Assembly (NCBI GenBank): GCA_964019335.1
Contig: OZ025702.1
Location: forward strand, 62,001-126,000
DNA: 64,000 nt
Reading direction: 5' to 3'
Source of the DNA: Diplonema japonicum
Lineage: Eukaryota > Euglenozoa > Diplonemea > Diplonemida > Diplonemidae
The translations under genes and the position numbers were made by a program. The notes under the pieces are model-generated. The model saw only the letters and a list, made by a program, of their open reading frames with translations, was not told where the DNA came from and searched no databases. Positions 38,868 to 48,924 of the stretch are shown piece by piece; position 1 is the stretch's first letter; the number at the start of each line of letters is the position of its first letter.

Positions 38868-39856
38868 ATGGGCGACAAAGACCTCACCCTGTTTCACACT
38901 ATGGTGGCGGGCAGTGTGGCAGGGATGTCGGAGCACATCGTAATGTACCCTATGGACACAATCAAAACTAAGCTCATGAGCCGGAATGTGGGGTGGAAGT
39001 ACAGCGGGGCGACCCACTGCGCCAAAAAAATTATAAAGAACGAAGGGTTCAGAGGTATGTACAGGGGCCTGGGGCCTGCATTCGCATCGGCCGTCCCTGC
39101 GCACGCAGCTTTGTTCAGCAGCTACGAGTTTGTTAAAAAGGGTTCAGAACCATATGTTTCCGAGGACATCTCTCTCTTGCTAGGTGCAGGCGCAGCAACC
39201 TGCTTGCACGATACCGTCTCTGTCCCCTTTGATGTCGTCAAGCAGCGATTGCAGGAACAGCACACGCAGCACGGATCTGCCATTCGGTGTTTCAAGTACA
39301 TCTTGAAAACGGAAGGCCCCTCCGCCTTCACCAGGTCCCTCCCTGCCACGTACCTGTTAAATTTCCCAGCACAAGCTGTTCATTGGCTAACATATGAAAC
39401 CGCTAAAAAATACACCGGGAAAGAGATCGAGGAGCGAGTGGCAATGGACTATTTCATATGCGGGGTATGAGAAAGGGGTTTTGGAGGGGGAAAAAAAAAA
39501 AAAAAAAAAAACTCAGGCGTTTGCTGGCATATGCACTGCAGTCGTGACAAACCCCCTTGATCTGGTACGCACACGGATACAGCTGGGTGAGAGCTCATAC
39601 AAAAATACTATCAAGGATGTGTACACCACACATGGGATCACTGGGTTTTGGAGGGTATGTTTTTTTTTTTTTTTTTTCAAAAAAAAAAAAAAATCAGGGA
39701 TGTATACCACGGATGGCCTTTCAAGCACCTTCTGCAGCACTCACGATGACCAGTTACGAGGTGACAAAGGTCTTCCTTTTGGGACGTGATATAGCGACGA
39801 TTACAACCGACACATCACATCCCCCTACACTCACAACGGCTAACCCGGCTATTTGA
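38868..39856 (+). CDS. Mitochondrial carrier, mitoferrin-like iron transporter (three exons)
   Basis: Exons 38868-39464, 39517-39654 and 39698-39856; 297 aa, the standard carrier length. Three repeats are visible with signatures MYPMDTIKTKL, SVPFDVVKQRLQ and TNPLDLVRTRIQ. The start MVAGSVAGMSEHIVMYPMD closely follows the mitoferrin/Mrs3-4 pattern (AG..AG..EH..M.P.D..KTR). PAHAALFSSYE and PAQAVHWLTYE fit too. Exon 3 supplies the sixth helix (GCIPRMAFQAPSAALTMTSYE). Mitoferrins bring ferrous iron across the inner membrane for heme and Fe-S synthesis. Intron 1 (52 nt) is mostly A; intron 2 (43 nt) is T17 followed by A14. The first ATG ends an A tract. Confidence 0.88.
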
Positions 39857-41338
39857 GGGGAGGGGGGGGGAAGAAGCAAAAGAGGAGAGTCATGGGCTCC
39901 TTCTTTTTTTTTTTTTTTTTTTTTTTGAATTATTTTCGTTCTTTCCATTTCCCTCTTCCCCACCCCCTGCTACGTTTCTGTAACGAAAAAAAAAAAAAAC
40001 TGGACTTGAAATAGGAGAGAGAAAAAAAAAAAAGAAAAAAAAAACTAGCTCTGGACGGCTGGATGGGGGTGAGGGAGAGTGGGGAGGATAGGGTTCGATT
40101 TTTTTTTTTTTACCCTCCCTCCTCCCCCCCCCCCCCCTCCCCGCCCTCTTTTTTTTCTTCCCCCTTTTTTTTAATATTTTTATTTTTTCTAAAGATGTAA
40201 AAGAGTTTTCTTTTTTTTCTGAAAAAAAAAAATGAAAGAAATCTCAAAATGGGGGGGGGAACTTTTTTTGAGGTTTCAAAAAAAAAAGAAAACTTTTACC
40301 TCTTTACGAGACATTTATGATGGGAAAAAAAAACAAAGAGAAATAGCGAGGAGAAACCAGGAGAAGGAGAAAGGGAAGGAACTAGTAGGCAGGTGTGGAC
40401 CAGCAGAAGAAAGAGGGGAGGAGAAAAAAAATTCATTTCTTCATTTCACGGCCCATAATACAAAACAGTAAACTTTTTTTTTTTCCTTTTCTGAGTTTGG
40501 TTACAGAGTGCCGTTTTGTATTTCTTGAATAAAAGAATTAAAAAAAACTTTTTTTTTTTTTTCCATACCCCTTTTTTCATTTCCTTTTCACCTATTGAAT
40601 GCCCACCATCGACTACTTCCAAATTAGAGCCTGTTGGCCACCGCCCCTGTGAGTTTAGTCCCCCCCCCTTTTTTTGTGAAGAATAGTGCATTCTTGTGAA
40701 ATACAAAAAGGAAAGGAGGGTGAAAAAAAAAAGAAGAAGAAGAGAAAGCAAAAAATTACGACGTGTGTGTGTTTTGTTTCTTCTCTCTTTTTTTTTTGTT
40801 TCTTTTCTCAAGAATTTTTTTTTACCCCTAAACAAGGTATACACCTCCTTTAGTTTCTTCTCTTTCTCCCTTCCCCTGGCTGTTTAAAAAAAAAAAAAAA
40901 ATGAAGAAAGCAAAATCATTGAGGGTTTGAGAACTCAAAGGCTGTGGTTCCAAGGGGGATTCACCTCCTGTGACTATATCTTTTGTGCTCTCCCCGCGTG
41001 AGCCCCTGCCCTTCGCATTGGAAAGGAAGGAGAGGGCTTTTTTTTTTTTTTTTTTTTTTTTTTTTTCCCGTTCTAGCTTTTTTTTAACCTTTTTTTGTGC
41101 TGAAAAAAAAAAGAGAGAACAAAATCCGGATGCAAAAAAAAAAAGAAAAGAAAAAAAAGAAGAAAAAAAAAAAAGAAATGAGGTGAGAACGAAAGAAAAG
41201 AAGAAAGAAAAAAAAAAAAGAAACGGAGTACCAGTAAGAAAAGGATGTCTTTTTTGTTATGTTTTCTCCCCCCATTTTTTTTTTTTTTTTTTTTTTTATA
41301 CTTTTTATCTTCATATCTCGTCATTTTCACCAATCCCC

Positions 41339-41375
<37 letters not shown>

Positions 41376-41451
41376 CTTTTTCACTGCCGGGGTAGGGGGA
41401 ATATTATTTCAAAAAAAAAAAAAAAAAAAAAAAAAAAGGAAGGGGGCAAAT
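39857..41451. other. Homopolymer-rich spacer
   Basis: Dominated by A, T, C and G runs. A frame at 40232-40471 gives a 79-aa basic protein (MKEISKWGGELFLRF, then DGKKKQREIARRNQEKEKGK) that follows an A tract like real starts here, but composition is close to translated poly(A) and no family fits. Otherwise no gene. Confidence 0.5.
40232..40471 (+). CDS. Doubtful small basic protein
   Basis: 79 aa, Lys/Glu/Arg-rich, starting at an ATG directly after an A run as seen for several confident genes. The stretch FTSLRDIYDGKKKQREIARR has mixed composition. It may be real or a chance frame in purine-rich spacer. Confidence 0.2.
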   Translation: MKEISKWGGELFLRFQKKKKTFTSLRDIYDGKKKQREIARRNQEKEKGKELVGRCGPAEERGEEKKNSFLHFTAHNTKQ

Positions 41452-42357
41452 ATGAGCTACCTACATTTCGGCCCAGATCATGAAGACGAGGCAAGACGGC
41501 TACGAGCAATGCAAGCAGGCAAGCAGCTAAGCCCCGAAAGAGCAGCACGGATGTACATCGACGCAAAACCTTTAGTAACGACAGGAGAACACAAAAATAT
41601 AAGCCCGGGAAAGGAGGGAGGAAGCAGGTACAGGATGATGGAGATGATGAGGAAAGAAGTCGAGGCCATACAACAACATAAAAAAACAAAAGAACAGATG
41701 ATAAGGCGAATCGACTCCACCGCCCAGCAACCAGTTCGAATAAGTCAGTACCAAGGGGTTGAGGTGTTCAATCCAATGGACGTTTCACGACATGTCCAAG
41801 GGTATCTAGATCCCGTGGTTCGAGGTGACAAACTGCTTCCCTTAGAGGTAACACAACAGGTTGCAAAGCTGAAGGAGGAACTGGGCAGCGAGCGTCAAAA
41901 ATCGACAGTTCTTGAAAGACGTTTGGTAGCCTCAGATGGCGTGCTCACACAGTTAACAGTCGAAGCAGAGGAAAAGAAAAGAGTTGTCACAATGGCACCG
42001 GAAGTAAATGGACTCCTTACCAGGCTTGATGAAATGAACAAAGCAGCAGCTTATGAGCTTGCTCAGACGCAGTCAGAGACTGAGCTTCTTCGGCACCAGC
42101 TTGCGTCACTTAGGGAAGAACAGGCTGCTCTCAGTTCTCAGCTGCAGGAAAGACAGCGGCAGCCACCTCCCCCGCCCCCCTCTTCCCTCCCCGATCTCCC
42201 CCACCATTCTTCTTCTCTCCCCTCCTTGCGGTCAAAGGTGAACGACCTCCTTGCATCGCGGCCCACAACCAACTCCAATGCGTCCATCACCCCACTCTCC
42301 AACAGGAAGTGGCAGGGCGGTTCCGCACCCCCACCAGGGGGACCTTCTATTTATTAG
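41452..42357 (+). CDS. Coiled-coil protein, 301 aa; function unknown
   Basis: Starts at ATG 41452 (MSYLHFGPDHEDEARRLRAM); the frame upstream translates only T and A runs. Residues about 55-85 are Met/Lys-rich helix (MMEMMRKEVEAIQQHKKTKE). Residues 130-235 form two coiled-coil stretches (VTQQVAKLKEELGSERQKST, then ETELLRHQLASLREEQAAL). The last 65 residues are Pro/Ser-rich with six consecutive Pro and are likely disordered. No known family. Flagellar, basal-body or centrosomal scaffolds often look like this, but that is a guess. Confidence 0.75.
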   Translation: MSYLHFGPDHEDEARRLRAMQAGKQLSPERAARMYIDAKPLVTTGEHKNISPGKEGGSRYRMMEMMRKEVEAIQQHKKTKEQMIRRIDSTAQQPVRISQYQGVEVFNPMDVSRHVQGYLDPVVRGDKLLPLEVTQQVAKLKEELGSERQKSTVLERRLVASDGVLTQLTVEAEEKKRVVTMAPEVNGLLTRLDEMNKAAAYELAQTQSETELLRHQLASLREEQAALSSQLQERQRQPPPPPPSSLPDLPHHSSSLPSLRSKVNDLLASRPTTNSNASITPLSNRKWQGGSAPPPGGPSIY

Positions 42358-42588
42358 TTAGATGTATCCCCTTTTTTTTTTTTAAATTTTTTTCTTTTAT
42401 TAGAAAAAGAGCGTCATGGCCTTAAGAAGGTTACGACGTTCTCTCAAAAAGGTTGTATTTTTTTTTTCTTTTTCTTCCCCCTCCCCCACTCCCCATGTTT
42501 TTTTTTTTTTAAACCCTGCCCGTTCTTTTATTTCATATCGAACCCCCTCCCAAAGGGCAAGAAAAAAAAAAAAGAGAAAAAAAAAAAT

Positions 42589-44067
42589 ATGAACAAACGA
42601 AAAATCTCTGTAATAACACAACAGCAGAAGCAGCCCGACGAGGAGGGCGAGGAGGATGAGAAGAGGCCTCGGAAAAGCAAGGCGGGGTGGTGCTTCATGG
42701 GAACGGACGTCGAAGAAGAGGACGACTACAACCCGGAGAACCACGTGGGGGACGGGTACGGAGAGATAAGCTACAAGTACGGCAGCGACTACCTTGCACT
42801 GGAGAAGGACAGCATCACGCTGGAAGGCGTCGCACGGGCAGACGCAGAAAAATACAAAATTGCAGCTCCCGGTTCCGACGGTTGCTCCGAGGACACCGAC
42901 TCCGACAACGGCTCCTTGGATGGCTACATGGATGCCTTCTTCGCCTCGGAAAAGCGAAACAGAACACTGGAACGATCCAACATATGCCCATTGCTCTGCA
43001 GGCACGGCAAGACAACCGACCGTTTCTCATCGCTCCGCGCTGGTGTGGATTCGTCCTGCTGCGCCATAAACGAACATCAAGCAATTTTCTACGGCGGGCG
43101 AAAAACCCTTGACGACGAAGCCGGGACGTCGAACTTACTGAAATGGTGTGAACAAAACAGAACCTTCTCAAAGATCACGTGCATCCCTTTCGAGATGCCT
43201 CCTCGATACGGCCATGCTGCCGTTTGCAACGGGACACAACTTCACATATTCGGCGGGAGGCACAACAAGAAAACGCTGAAGGACCTGTGGACGTTGACGC
43301 AAATGCCTTCAGGTGAATATCATGTAAAGGAGGTCAAACCCGTATCCGGAAGATCACCCGTTGGTTCCTACCATTCCAGCATGGTGCTCCACAATTCAAA
43401 ACTGGTACTATTCGGAGGCATCAGCCCTCAAGGAGCATCAACAGACTCATTAATCACCTTCAACACTACAGAAAATACCTGGGAGCATCTCAAGCTTCAA
43501 GGCGGCACACCTAAGCCACGACATGGCCACACTGCTTGTGTAGTAGAGCAGTCCATGTACGTGTTTGGAGGGATGGGGAGTGACGACACAGTACCTGACA
43601 GAAAGGAATACTTCAATGATTTGTTCAAAATGGACTTTGAAGGGATGGTGTGGACGCAGATTCACTTTGCAAATGGTGTCCCGCCTAGCCCGAGATGTTT
43701 TCATTCATCCTTTTCTCACGGTGGCTTGTTGTACGTGTTCGGGGGGGTGACTGTTGAAATTCTTACCGGGTCACCGCTTCTCCTTCATGTGTACTCTCCT
43801 CAATCCGACACTTGGCTCCCACCGAAGACCTACCCCTTGATCAGCCCTCATCTGTCGCGGCACACGTCGGTTGTTTTTCATTCTGCTGTTTTGACGCAAG
43901 GGGTCGATCGGTTGACAGGGGCGGCTTTCCTTTACCTCACCCCTTTGTCGACAACACTGAAAGATCTGTGTGCTGTTTTTGTTTTGCAGAATGCACTTCA
44001 GTACAGTGTTAAGAAGGATACGACGCAGACGAGAGTCGTGAGAAGGCGTCCTAATAGACGGTGCTGA
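42589..44067 (+). CDS. Kelch-repeat beta-propeller protein
   Basis: 492 aa. An acidic N-terminal 110 residues precede a run of Kelch units: RYGHAAVCNGTQLHIFGGR, SYHSSMVLHNSKLVLFGG, RHGHTACVVEQSMYVFGGMG and RCFHSSFSHGGLLYVFGGV. An earlier, weaker unit (CAINEHQAIFYGGRKT) and a C-terminal unit complete a six-bladed propeller. No BTB, BACK or other partner domain is present. The propeller is a protein-interaction platform; the partner is unknown. The first ATG follows A-rich sequence. The C-terminus is Arg-rich (RRRPNRRC). Confidence 0.9.
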   Translation: MNKRKISVITQQQKQPDEEGEEDEKRPRKSKAGWCFMGTDVEEEDDYNPENHVGDGYGEISYKYGSDYLALEKDSITLEGVARADAEKYKIAAPGSDGCSEDTDSDNGSLDGYMDAFFASEKRNRTLERSNICPLLCRHGKTTDRFSSLRAGVDSSCCAINEHQAIFYGGRKTLDDEAGTSNLLKWCEQNRTFSKITCIPFEMPPRYGHAAVCNGTQLHIFGGRHNKKTLKDLWTLTQMPSGEYHVKEVKPVSGRSPVGSYHSSMVLHNSKLVLFGGISPQGASTDSLITFNTTENTWEHLKLQGGTPKPRHGHTACVVEQSMYVFGGMGSDDTVPDRKEYFNDLFKMDFEGMVWTQIHFANGVPPSPRCFHSSFSHGGLLYVFGGVTVEILTGSPLLLHVYSPQSDTWLPPKTYPLISPHLSRHTSVVFHSAVLTQGVDRLTGAAFLYLTPLSTTLKDLCAVFVLQNALQYSVKKDTTQTRVVRRRPNRRC

Positions 44068-44105
<38 letters not shown>

Positions 44106-44256
44106 TGTGTCTGAGGCCGCAATAAGTTAGAAACCCACTACACTTTTGGAGCTGACTGTGGTTGGAAAACATTTTTTTACCCCCCCTTTTTTTTTCGCTT
44201 TCCCACCTTTCGTAATTTTTTCTCGATAGACACACCGAAGACAAAAAAAAAAAAAA

Positions 44257-44513
44257 ATGCCGGCCAGCCCGACCATTGCGCGTAAGAAGTCGGAAAAGTA
44301 TGTTATTTGTGGGGGAATTTGAAGAGGGGAAAAAAAAAATAATGAATCAGGTTCAGCGGCAACATCAACAAGCGTGGACTGCAACGGAAGGAGGAGGAGG
44401 AAAAAATGCCCGTTGGCAACGTCGTCCTTGTGGTCCTGTTGTTCGTGATTGTCGGTAGTTTCTTTATGCAGTTCTTGCAGAGCCTTAACAACCAGCAGCC
44501 GATGGAGGACTAG
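44257..44513 (+). CDS. RAMP4/SERP-type stress-associated ER protein (two exons)
   Basis: Exons 44257-44297 and 44351-44513; 67 aa, the exact size class of RAMP4. The 53-nt intron runs GTATGTTA...AATCAG. The spliced start MPASPTIARKKSEK joins FSGNINKRGLQRKEEEE, the counterpart of the family segment with N-x-x-x-RG, then a single C-terminal membrane anchor from about residue 36 (VGNVVLVVLLFVIVGSFFMQ). RAMP4 is a tail-anchored ER protein associated with the Sec61 translocon and with stabilising nascent membrane proteins under stress. The gene is invisible without the splice. The ATG follows a 14-A tract. Confidence 0.85.
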
Positions 44514-44959
44514 TATAATTTAAAAAAAAAAAAAAAAGAAATTGCCCTCTTTTTCCCCCCCTTGTTCCTTCCTGTTTAATAACGTGGCTCTCGGGTTTCA
44601 CTCAGAATAATGAGGGGTTTTTCACAGCAGTGTGGTTTTTCTTCATTTCCTTGTACTCCGATGGGTCAATATGTTGCCTCCTTCCCTCTTTTTTTTTCTT
44701 TTTTTTTTTTTTTTGCCTTTCTTTTTTTTTCTGGTGTGTTGCCCCCTTCTCTCTCACAGCTTGAAAAAAAGAGTTTTTTTTATTTTATTTCCCCCCTTTT
44801 TTTTCTCACCCCCCCTCACCCCCCCTTGTTTTTTTTTTCTTGCAATTTTCTTTTCGTGATGTTGACTGGGGAAAAAAAAAGAGAGGGAAAAAAAAAAAAA
44901 AAAAAAAAAACACAGGACAAAAGCAGAACAAAAAAAAATAGCCGAATGAGAATAATATA
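44514..44959. other. Homopolymer-rich spacer
   Basis: T, C and A runs. No protein-like frame. Ends in an A run of about 30, then a short mixed segment before the next ATG. Confidence 0.6.
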
Positions 44960-45562
44960 ATGTCGAGGCTACTCATTTTAACGATTTTCTTACACATTAA
45001 GACATCTATGGGTGCAGTCATGGAGGTGACGGATCCCGACGGGCGAAAGGGAATATTGTCTGGGAGGGTGGTGCCGGGACCATGGGTCCGAGTGGACGGG
45101 GGAAAGGGTGATGGGTACGACTGCAAATGCAACATGCAGAGCCAATGCCAGTGCGCGACAAAACAAGCAAAAAAATACCCCACCCCTGCGTCGGTAATGG
45201 AGAAAACCTCATTCGAAGGCCCTGTTTTCACCTATGGTGTGGCCGCAAAGTTCAAAAAGAAATACTTATTGCAACACCTCGGCACCTTCCACGCTTCCTT
45301 GAAGCCGAGAATCGAGAACGCTGCCGACCAGCTCTCCGAATGGCCGACATCTCTTCTCAAAGAAACCAACCACGCCCTCCACACTGCTCAGAGGGACCGC
45401 AAAATCAAAAGCGGCCTCCCACTGCTGGACTGCTCCCCATGCGAACCCTCCGCTTCTCTTAGACGGCTTGTCGGTGAAGAAAACTGCAAAACATGTGAAG
45501 ACAACGGTATAGGGGGCTGCGGGTGTGCAGGGTTCTGTTGCTGCGAAGACTGCCCTTGTTAA
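44960..45562 (+). CDS. Secreted or vacuolar Cys-rich protein, 200 aa
   Basis: The N-terminal 20 residues (MSRLLILTIFLHIKTSMGAV) form a plausible signal peptide. There are two Cys clusters: DCKCNMQSQCQCATK near residue 55 and CGCAGFCCCEDCPC at the extreme C-terminus, joined by a helical middle (about 90-150). The final cluster has eight Cys in sixteen residues and could bind metal or form a disulfide knot. No family is recognised. Fourteen bases upstream another ATG is out of frame and soon stopped. Confidence 0.6.
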   Translation: MSRLLILTIFLHIKTSMGAVMEVTDPDGRKGILSGRVVPGPWVRVDGGKGDGYDCKCNMQSQCQCATKQAKKYPTPASVMEKTSFEGPVFTYGVAAKFKKKYLLQHLGTFHASLKPRIENAADQLSEWPTSLLKETNHALHTAQRDRKIKSGLPLLDCSPCEPSASLRRLVGEENCKTCEDNGIGGCGCAGFCCCEDCPC

Positions 45563-45731
45563 TTTGTTCCCCCCCCCGTTCCCACCCGTATTTTTTTTTC
45601 CTTTCTGAGTTCGATTTCGCGGAGGGAAAAAAAAATAATAATGAAGAAAAAAAAAAAAGGCGGGGAAGAAAAAAAAAAAAAAAAAAAAAAAAAGGTGGTA
45701 GTGGGGGCGAGGGGAAGCGACCGACACAGCC

Positions 45732-48629
45732 ATGCCGACCGCCCTGCCCGCGATCCTCGAGGCGGACCCAGCAGGGATGCTGCAGCACAACAACGACACG
45801 TTGGGTGACTATTTGCAAGCCATCACCAACGCCATCAAACTGCTGCACGAAAAAGACGTGAGCCGCGGGCTGTCTAAAAAGCGAAAGGCGTTCAACAACG
45901 TAGCATGGCTAGTGGGGACCACACGGAAGGCTGTGCTCGGGAGGTACTACAAGACATGGGTGCGCTTCCATGAAGGGAAGCGACGAGCAGTTCTGAACGG
46001 GAAGCTGAAGACTGTAGGGTGGGTGGAAAAAGAGTACCAGCGCATGACACACGCCATTCAGGACATCCTCGGGTTGCTGTCAAAGGAACGAGACGACAAG
46101 GCCATCATCCAGAGCAGCGTGGAGCGCCTTGCCATCGTCTGCAACGAGACGCAGAAGCAAATGCAACTTCTCAGCGACGAGCTCGGCGAAACCTTCCGCA
46201 ACGACCACCTCGAAGGCCACTTCAAGGCGTTTAAAGCAATCTCTTTGTCAAAGGAGCATAACAAAAACCTCCTTGCTCCCTACTTCTCTAAATTTGCACA
46301 GTATCGGCTCTTCGCGCTGAAGGTGCGGAAACGGCTCCGTGCCACTCGACACCTTCTCAAGTCCTCCGCAAGCTCCCTCCTCCGCAGCAGGCTCCGCACG
46401 TGGATGGTCTGGCTTCAAAGCGTCGTTAATCGAAAAGTGCTGAAGCGCATGAACAAGCAGACGGCCTTCGCCACCCTGCACAAGAAGACCAAAGCCAAGA
46501 CTCTTGCTACATACTACAAGAAACTTCAGCATAACGCGCTCGCTTGGAGGAAGTACCGCAAGAATCACAAGAAAGCACAGTACCTTATCACACGCACGCT
46601 GAAGAGCACTCTGCACTCCACGTTGGACAAGCTGCTGCGTTTCCCGCTTATGAAGCGCGCCTACCGAACAGAGCTAGCGGTCGCACGCGGCATCAACTCA
46701 GCAAGGGCCGAAGCAGACAGGATACAGAAGAGGGTACTCGAGATGCACGTTGCATCGCTCCGCGAGAAGAACTGCCGCGTAACGCTGCAGAAGTACTGGT
46801 TCAAATGGGGTGGGTTCGGTGGTGCGGTACGGCGGTTGAAACGGCATGCCAGGGCGCAGAGATATCTCGTAAACAAGTTGCACTCTGTGCAAAGGGCTGC
46901 GTACTTTAAAACCTGGCAGCAGTGGTGCAAGGTGAGCAGGCGCAGGCAGCGCGTGATAGACGGACCGCTTTTGAAGATACTAGCAAAGAACACAGCGCTA
47001 CTGATGCTACGGTACTACAAGAAGCTGTACATCGCATCACTGCGACTGAAGAAGAAGAAACGGCACGCCACACATGTGCGGTACCTGGTCTCGAAGTCTG
47101 CACTGCACATCGTACGACGTGCGTATGACAAGCTAGCGAAGTATGCAACTGAGGCTGTCACTAGGGGCCCCGACACAAGTGACGTCGCTAAGCTCATGGG
47201 CATCGTGGAGAACCTTGTGACACAGACTGGAAACGTGAGGTTAGGCGTCAGGAAGCAGCAGGTTCTCATAAACACGCTGAGGGTGCGGCACCTCATTGAC
47301 AAGAACAACAAGACGATCTTAAGACTGGCTTACATGAAATTCCTGCTACATAAACAGACGACCCAACAGCGGCGCAGGAGGTGGGTGGCAGGCTCGAGGC
47401 TGTCGGTGAAGAGCGGCAACACGCTGCTGCGCGACAGATACGAAAAGCTGGCGAAGTACTGTCAAAAGAGAAAAGCTTTTAAAACAAAACGACACAAGCA
47501 ACAGCAGAGTGTGGGACACATGGCACAGAGGAACTGCAAAAAGATGATAAAAAGGTACTTCAAGCAATGGACGGGAACGGTGAGGAAGAGCGGGAAGAGC
47601 AACCTTGTAGTCATGAAGCAGATCAGGGTGGGGACACGACATGCAGCGATGGCAATCTTGCAGCAGAGGGGACCCGCACCCACACGAGTATTGTTGCAGA
47701 GGTACTACGAGAAGCTATGCAGGGCAACACAACAACGTGGCGCACAACGGGCATGGGAGAAGAAACACAGAATGCGACACCAAAACCTGTATTACCTGTA
47801 CAATGCCAACATGCTTAAAAGGTTAAACAGCGCATACCAATGGTGGAAGGAATACACTGCAGCAGCAAAGTACGCATCACGAGACTCAGAAGAGGAAGTC
47901 CGAAGATGGATGGACACACAAATAAAGCTAAAAAGCCTGAGGGAGAAGCTAGTGTCGTTGGATAAAGAGGTTAGAAAAACAGAGACGACACCGAGAGATC
48001 TGCACGACGTGAATGAGAGTCTTAAAGCGCAGCTGAGTCATGTTGCAGGGAGGCTGGAGAAGGTGGAGAAGGTCAAGCCGGTAGACTATAGGGCCGAGAT
48101 CAATGAAGTTAAAACGGTTTTGAATGAAGTTACTAAAGCGGTTCGTGGGCTCGATGAGTGGAAGAATAGGGAAGCTGACAGAACAGGGGAAATGGCAGGG
48201 ACGGTGGCCGCACTGCAGCGTCAGATGAGCAACACCAGCAGCGTGCTGAACAAGCTTATTGACCGGCTTATGGCAGTTGACGAACATCTAGAAAAACTCG
48301 ATAAGCGTAGCGAGGAACGTGTCGAGCCGCCTGCTCCTGACAACTCTCTAAGGAGCTCAAAGGCCGCACTTCCAACAACTCATCTAGCTTACAGCACCAG
48401 AAAGCCAGTTGTTCCCCCTGGCCCCCCCGACCCAACTCCTACTTTGTCCGCATCTACAACTGCTAAGGTAGTCGAAGCTCGGGGTTTGCGAAACATCTCT
48501 CCTCCTCGTCACGCACGTCCCTCTCCTGCCGAGTCAGAGCACTTAACCTTGTTGCATGCCACCGGCCAGCTTACCCCTGAGAGCCAGCCCTCGCTGCCCC
48601 CAACTGGCAAGAAGCGAAATTGGGTTTAA
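45732..48629 (+). CDS. Sfi1-like protein with many Trp/Tyr-spaced helical repeats
   Basis: 965 aa. Residues about 60-720 are highly basic helices with recurrent motifs such as LGRYYKTWVRF, RLRTWMVWL, ATYYKKLQHNAL, LQKYWFKWGGF, YFKTWQQWCK, LRYYKKLYIASL and MIKRYFKQWTG. The spacing (a hydrophobic-x-x-x-W/Y-x-x-W core every 30-45 residues) is that of centrin-binding Sfi1 repeats. The C-terminal part (730-870) is coiled coil and the tail is Pro/Ser-rich. Sfi1-type proteins form centrin-bound filaments at basal bodies, bilobes or spindle poles, which suits a flagellate. The gene at 28008 has one or two similar helices. Confidence 0.8.
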   Translation: MPTALPAILEADPAGMLQHNNDTLGDYLQAITNAIKLLHEKDVSRGLSKKRKAFNNVAWLVGTTRKAVLGRYYKTWVRFHEGKRRAVLNGKLKTVGWVEKEYQRMTHAIQDILGLLSKERDDKAIIQSSVERLAIVCNETQKQMQLLSDELGETFRNDHLEGHFKAFKAISLSKEHNKNLLAPYFSKFAQYRLFALKVRKRLRATRHLLKSSASSLLRSRLRTWMVWLQSVVNRKVLKRMNKQTAFATLHKKTKAKTLATYYKKLQHNALAWRKYRKNHKKAQYLITRTLKSTLHSTLDKLLRFPLMKRAYRTELAVARGINSARAEADRIQKRVLEMHVASLREKNCRVTLQKYWFKWGGFGGAVRRLKRHARAQRYLVNKLHSVQRAAYFKTWQQWCKVSRRRQRVIDGPLLKILAKNTALLMLRYYKKLYIASLRLKKKKRHATHVRYLVSKSALHIVRRAYDKLAKYATEAVTRGPDTSDVAKLMGIVENLVTQTGNVRLGVRKQQVLINTLRVRHLIDKNNKTILRLAYMKFLLHKQTTQQRRRRWVAGSRLSVKSGNTLLRDRYEKLAKYCQKRKAFKTKRHKQQQSVGHMAQRNCKKMIKRYFKQWTGTVRKSGKSNLVVMKQIRVGTRHAAMAILQQRGPAPTRVLLQRYYEKLCRATQQRGAQRAWEKKHRMRHQNLYYLYNANMLKRLNSAYQWWKEYTAAAKYASRDSEEEVRRWMDTQIKLKSLREKLVSLDKEVRKTETTPRDLHDVNESLKAQLSHVAGRLEKVEKVKPVDYRAEINEVKTVLNEVTKAVRGLDEWKNREADRTGEMAGTVAALQRQMSNTSSVLNKLIDRLMAVDEHLEKLDKRSEERVEPPAPDNSLRSSKAALPTTHLAYSTRKPVVPPGPPDPTPTLSASTTAKVVEARGLRNISPPRHARPSPAESEHLTLLHATGQLTPESQPSLPPTGKKRNWV

Positions 48630-48924
48630 ACTAAAAGAGGTGAAACAAAAAAAAAAAAAAACAAAAAAAAAAGATCTAACATATTAGAGTTAATGTATGT
48701 ACACAATTTATCCCCCCCTCCCCACTCTCCCTTCCTCGACTAGATAGAGATTATTAATGCTAAACTTTTTATTTTGTATTTTTTTTTTTTATTTGCGTCT
48801 TTAGGAGGGGGAAAAACCCAACCACAGGTCCAAAAAAAAAAAAAAAAAAAAGAAAAAAAAAGAGAAGAAATCTAATCTTTAACCGGACCCTGTCTTAACA
48901 CACTTTTTAACCCCAGGGAGGGCA
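48630..48924. other. Homopolymer-rich spacer with acceptor-like end
   Basis: A and T runs separated by short C-rich segments. It ends with TTTTTAACCCCAG at 48916, eight bases before the next ATG, a likely trans-splice acceptor. Confidence 0.5.

Noticed and set aside
40060-40110. GGTTCGA box suggesting a tRNA
   Set aside because: No matching acceptor, D or anticodon stems around it. Similar checks elsewhere found no tRNA or rRNA.
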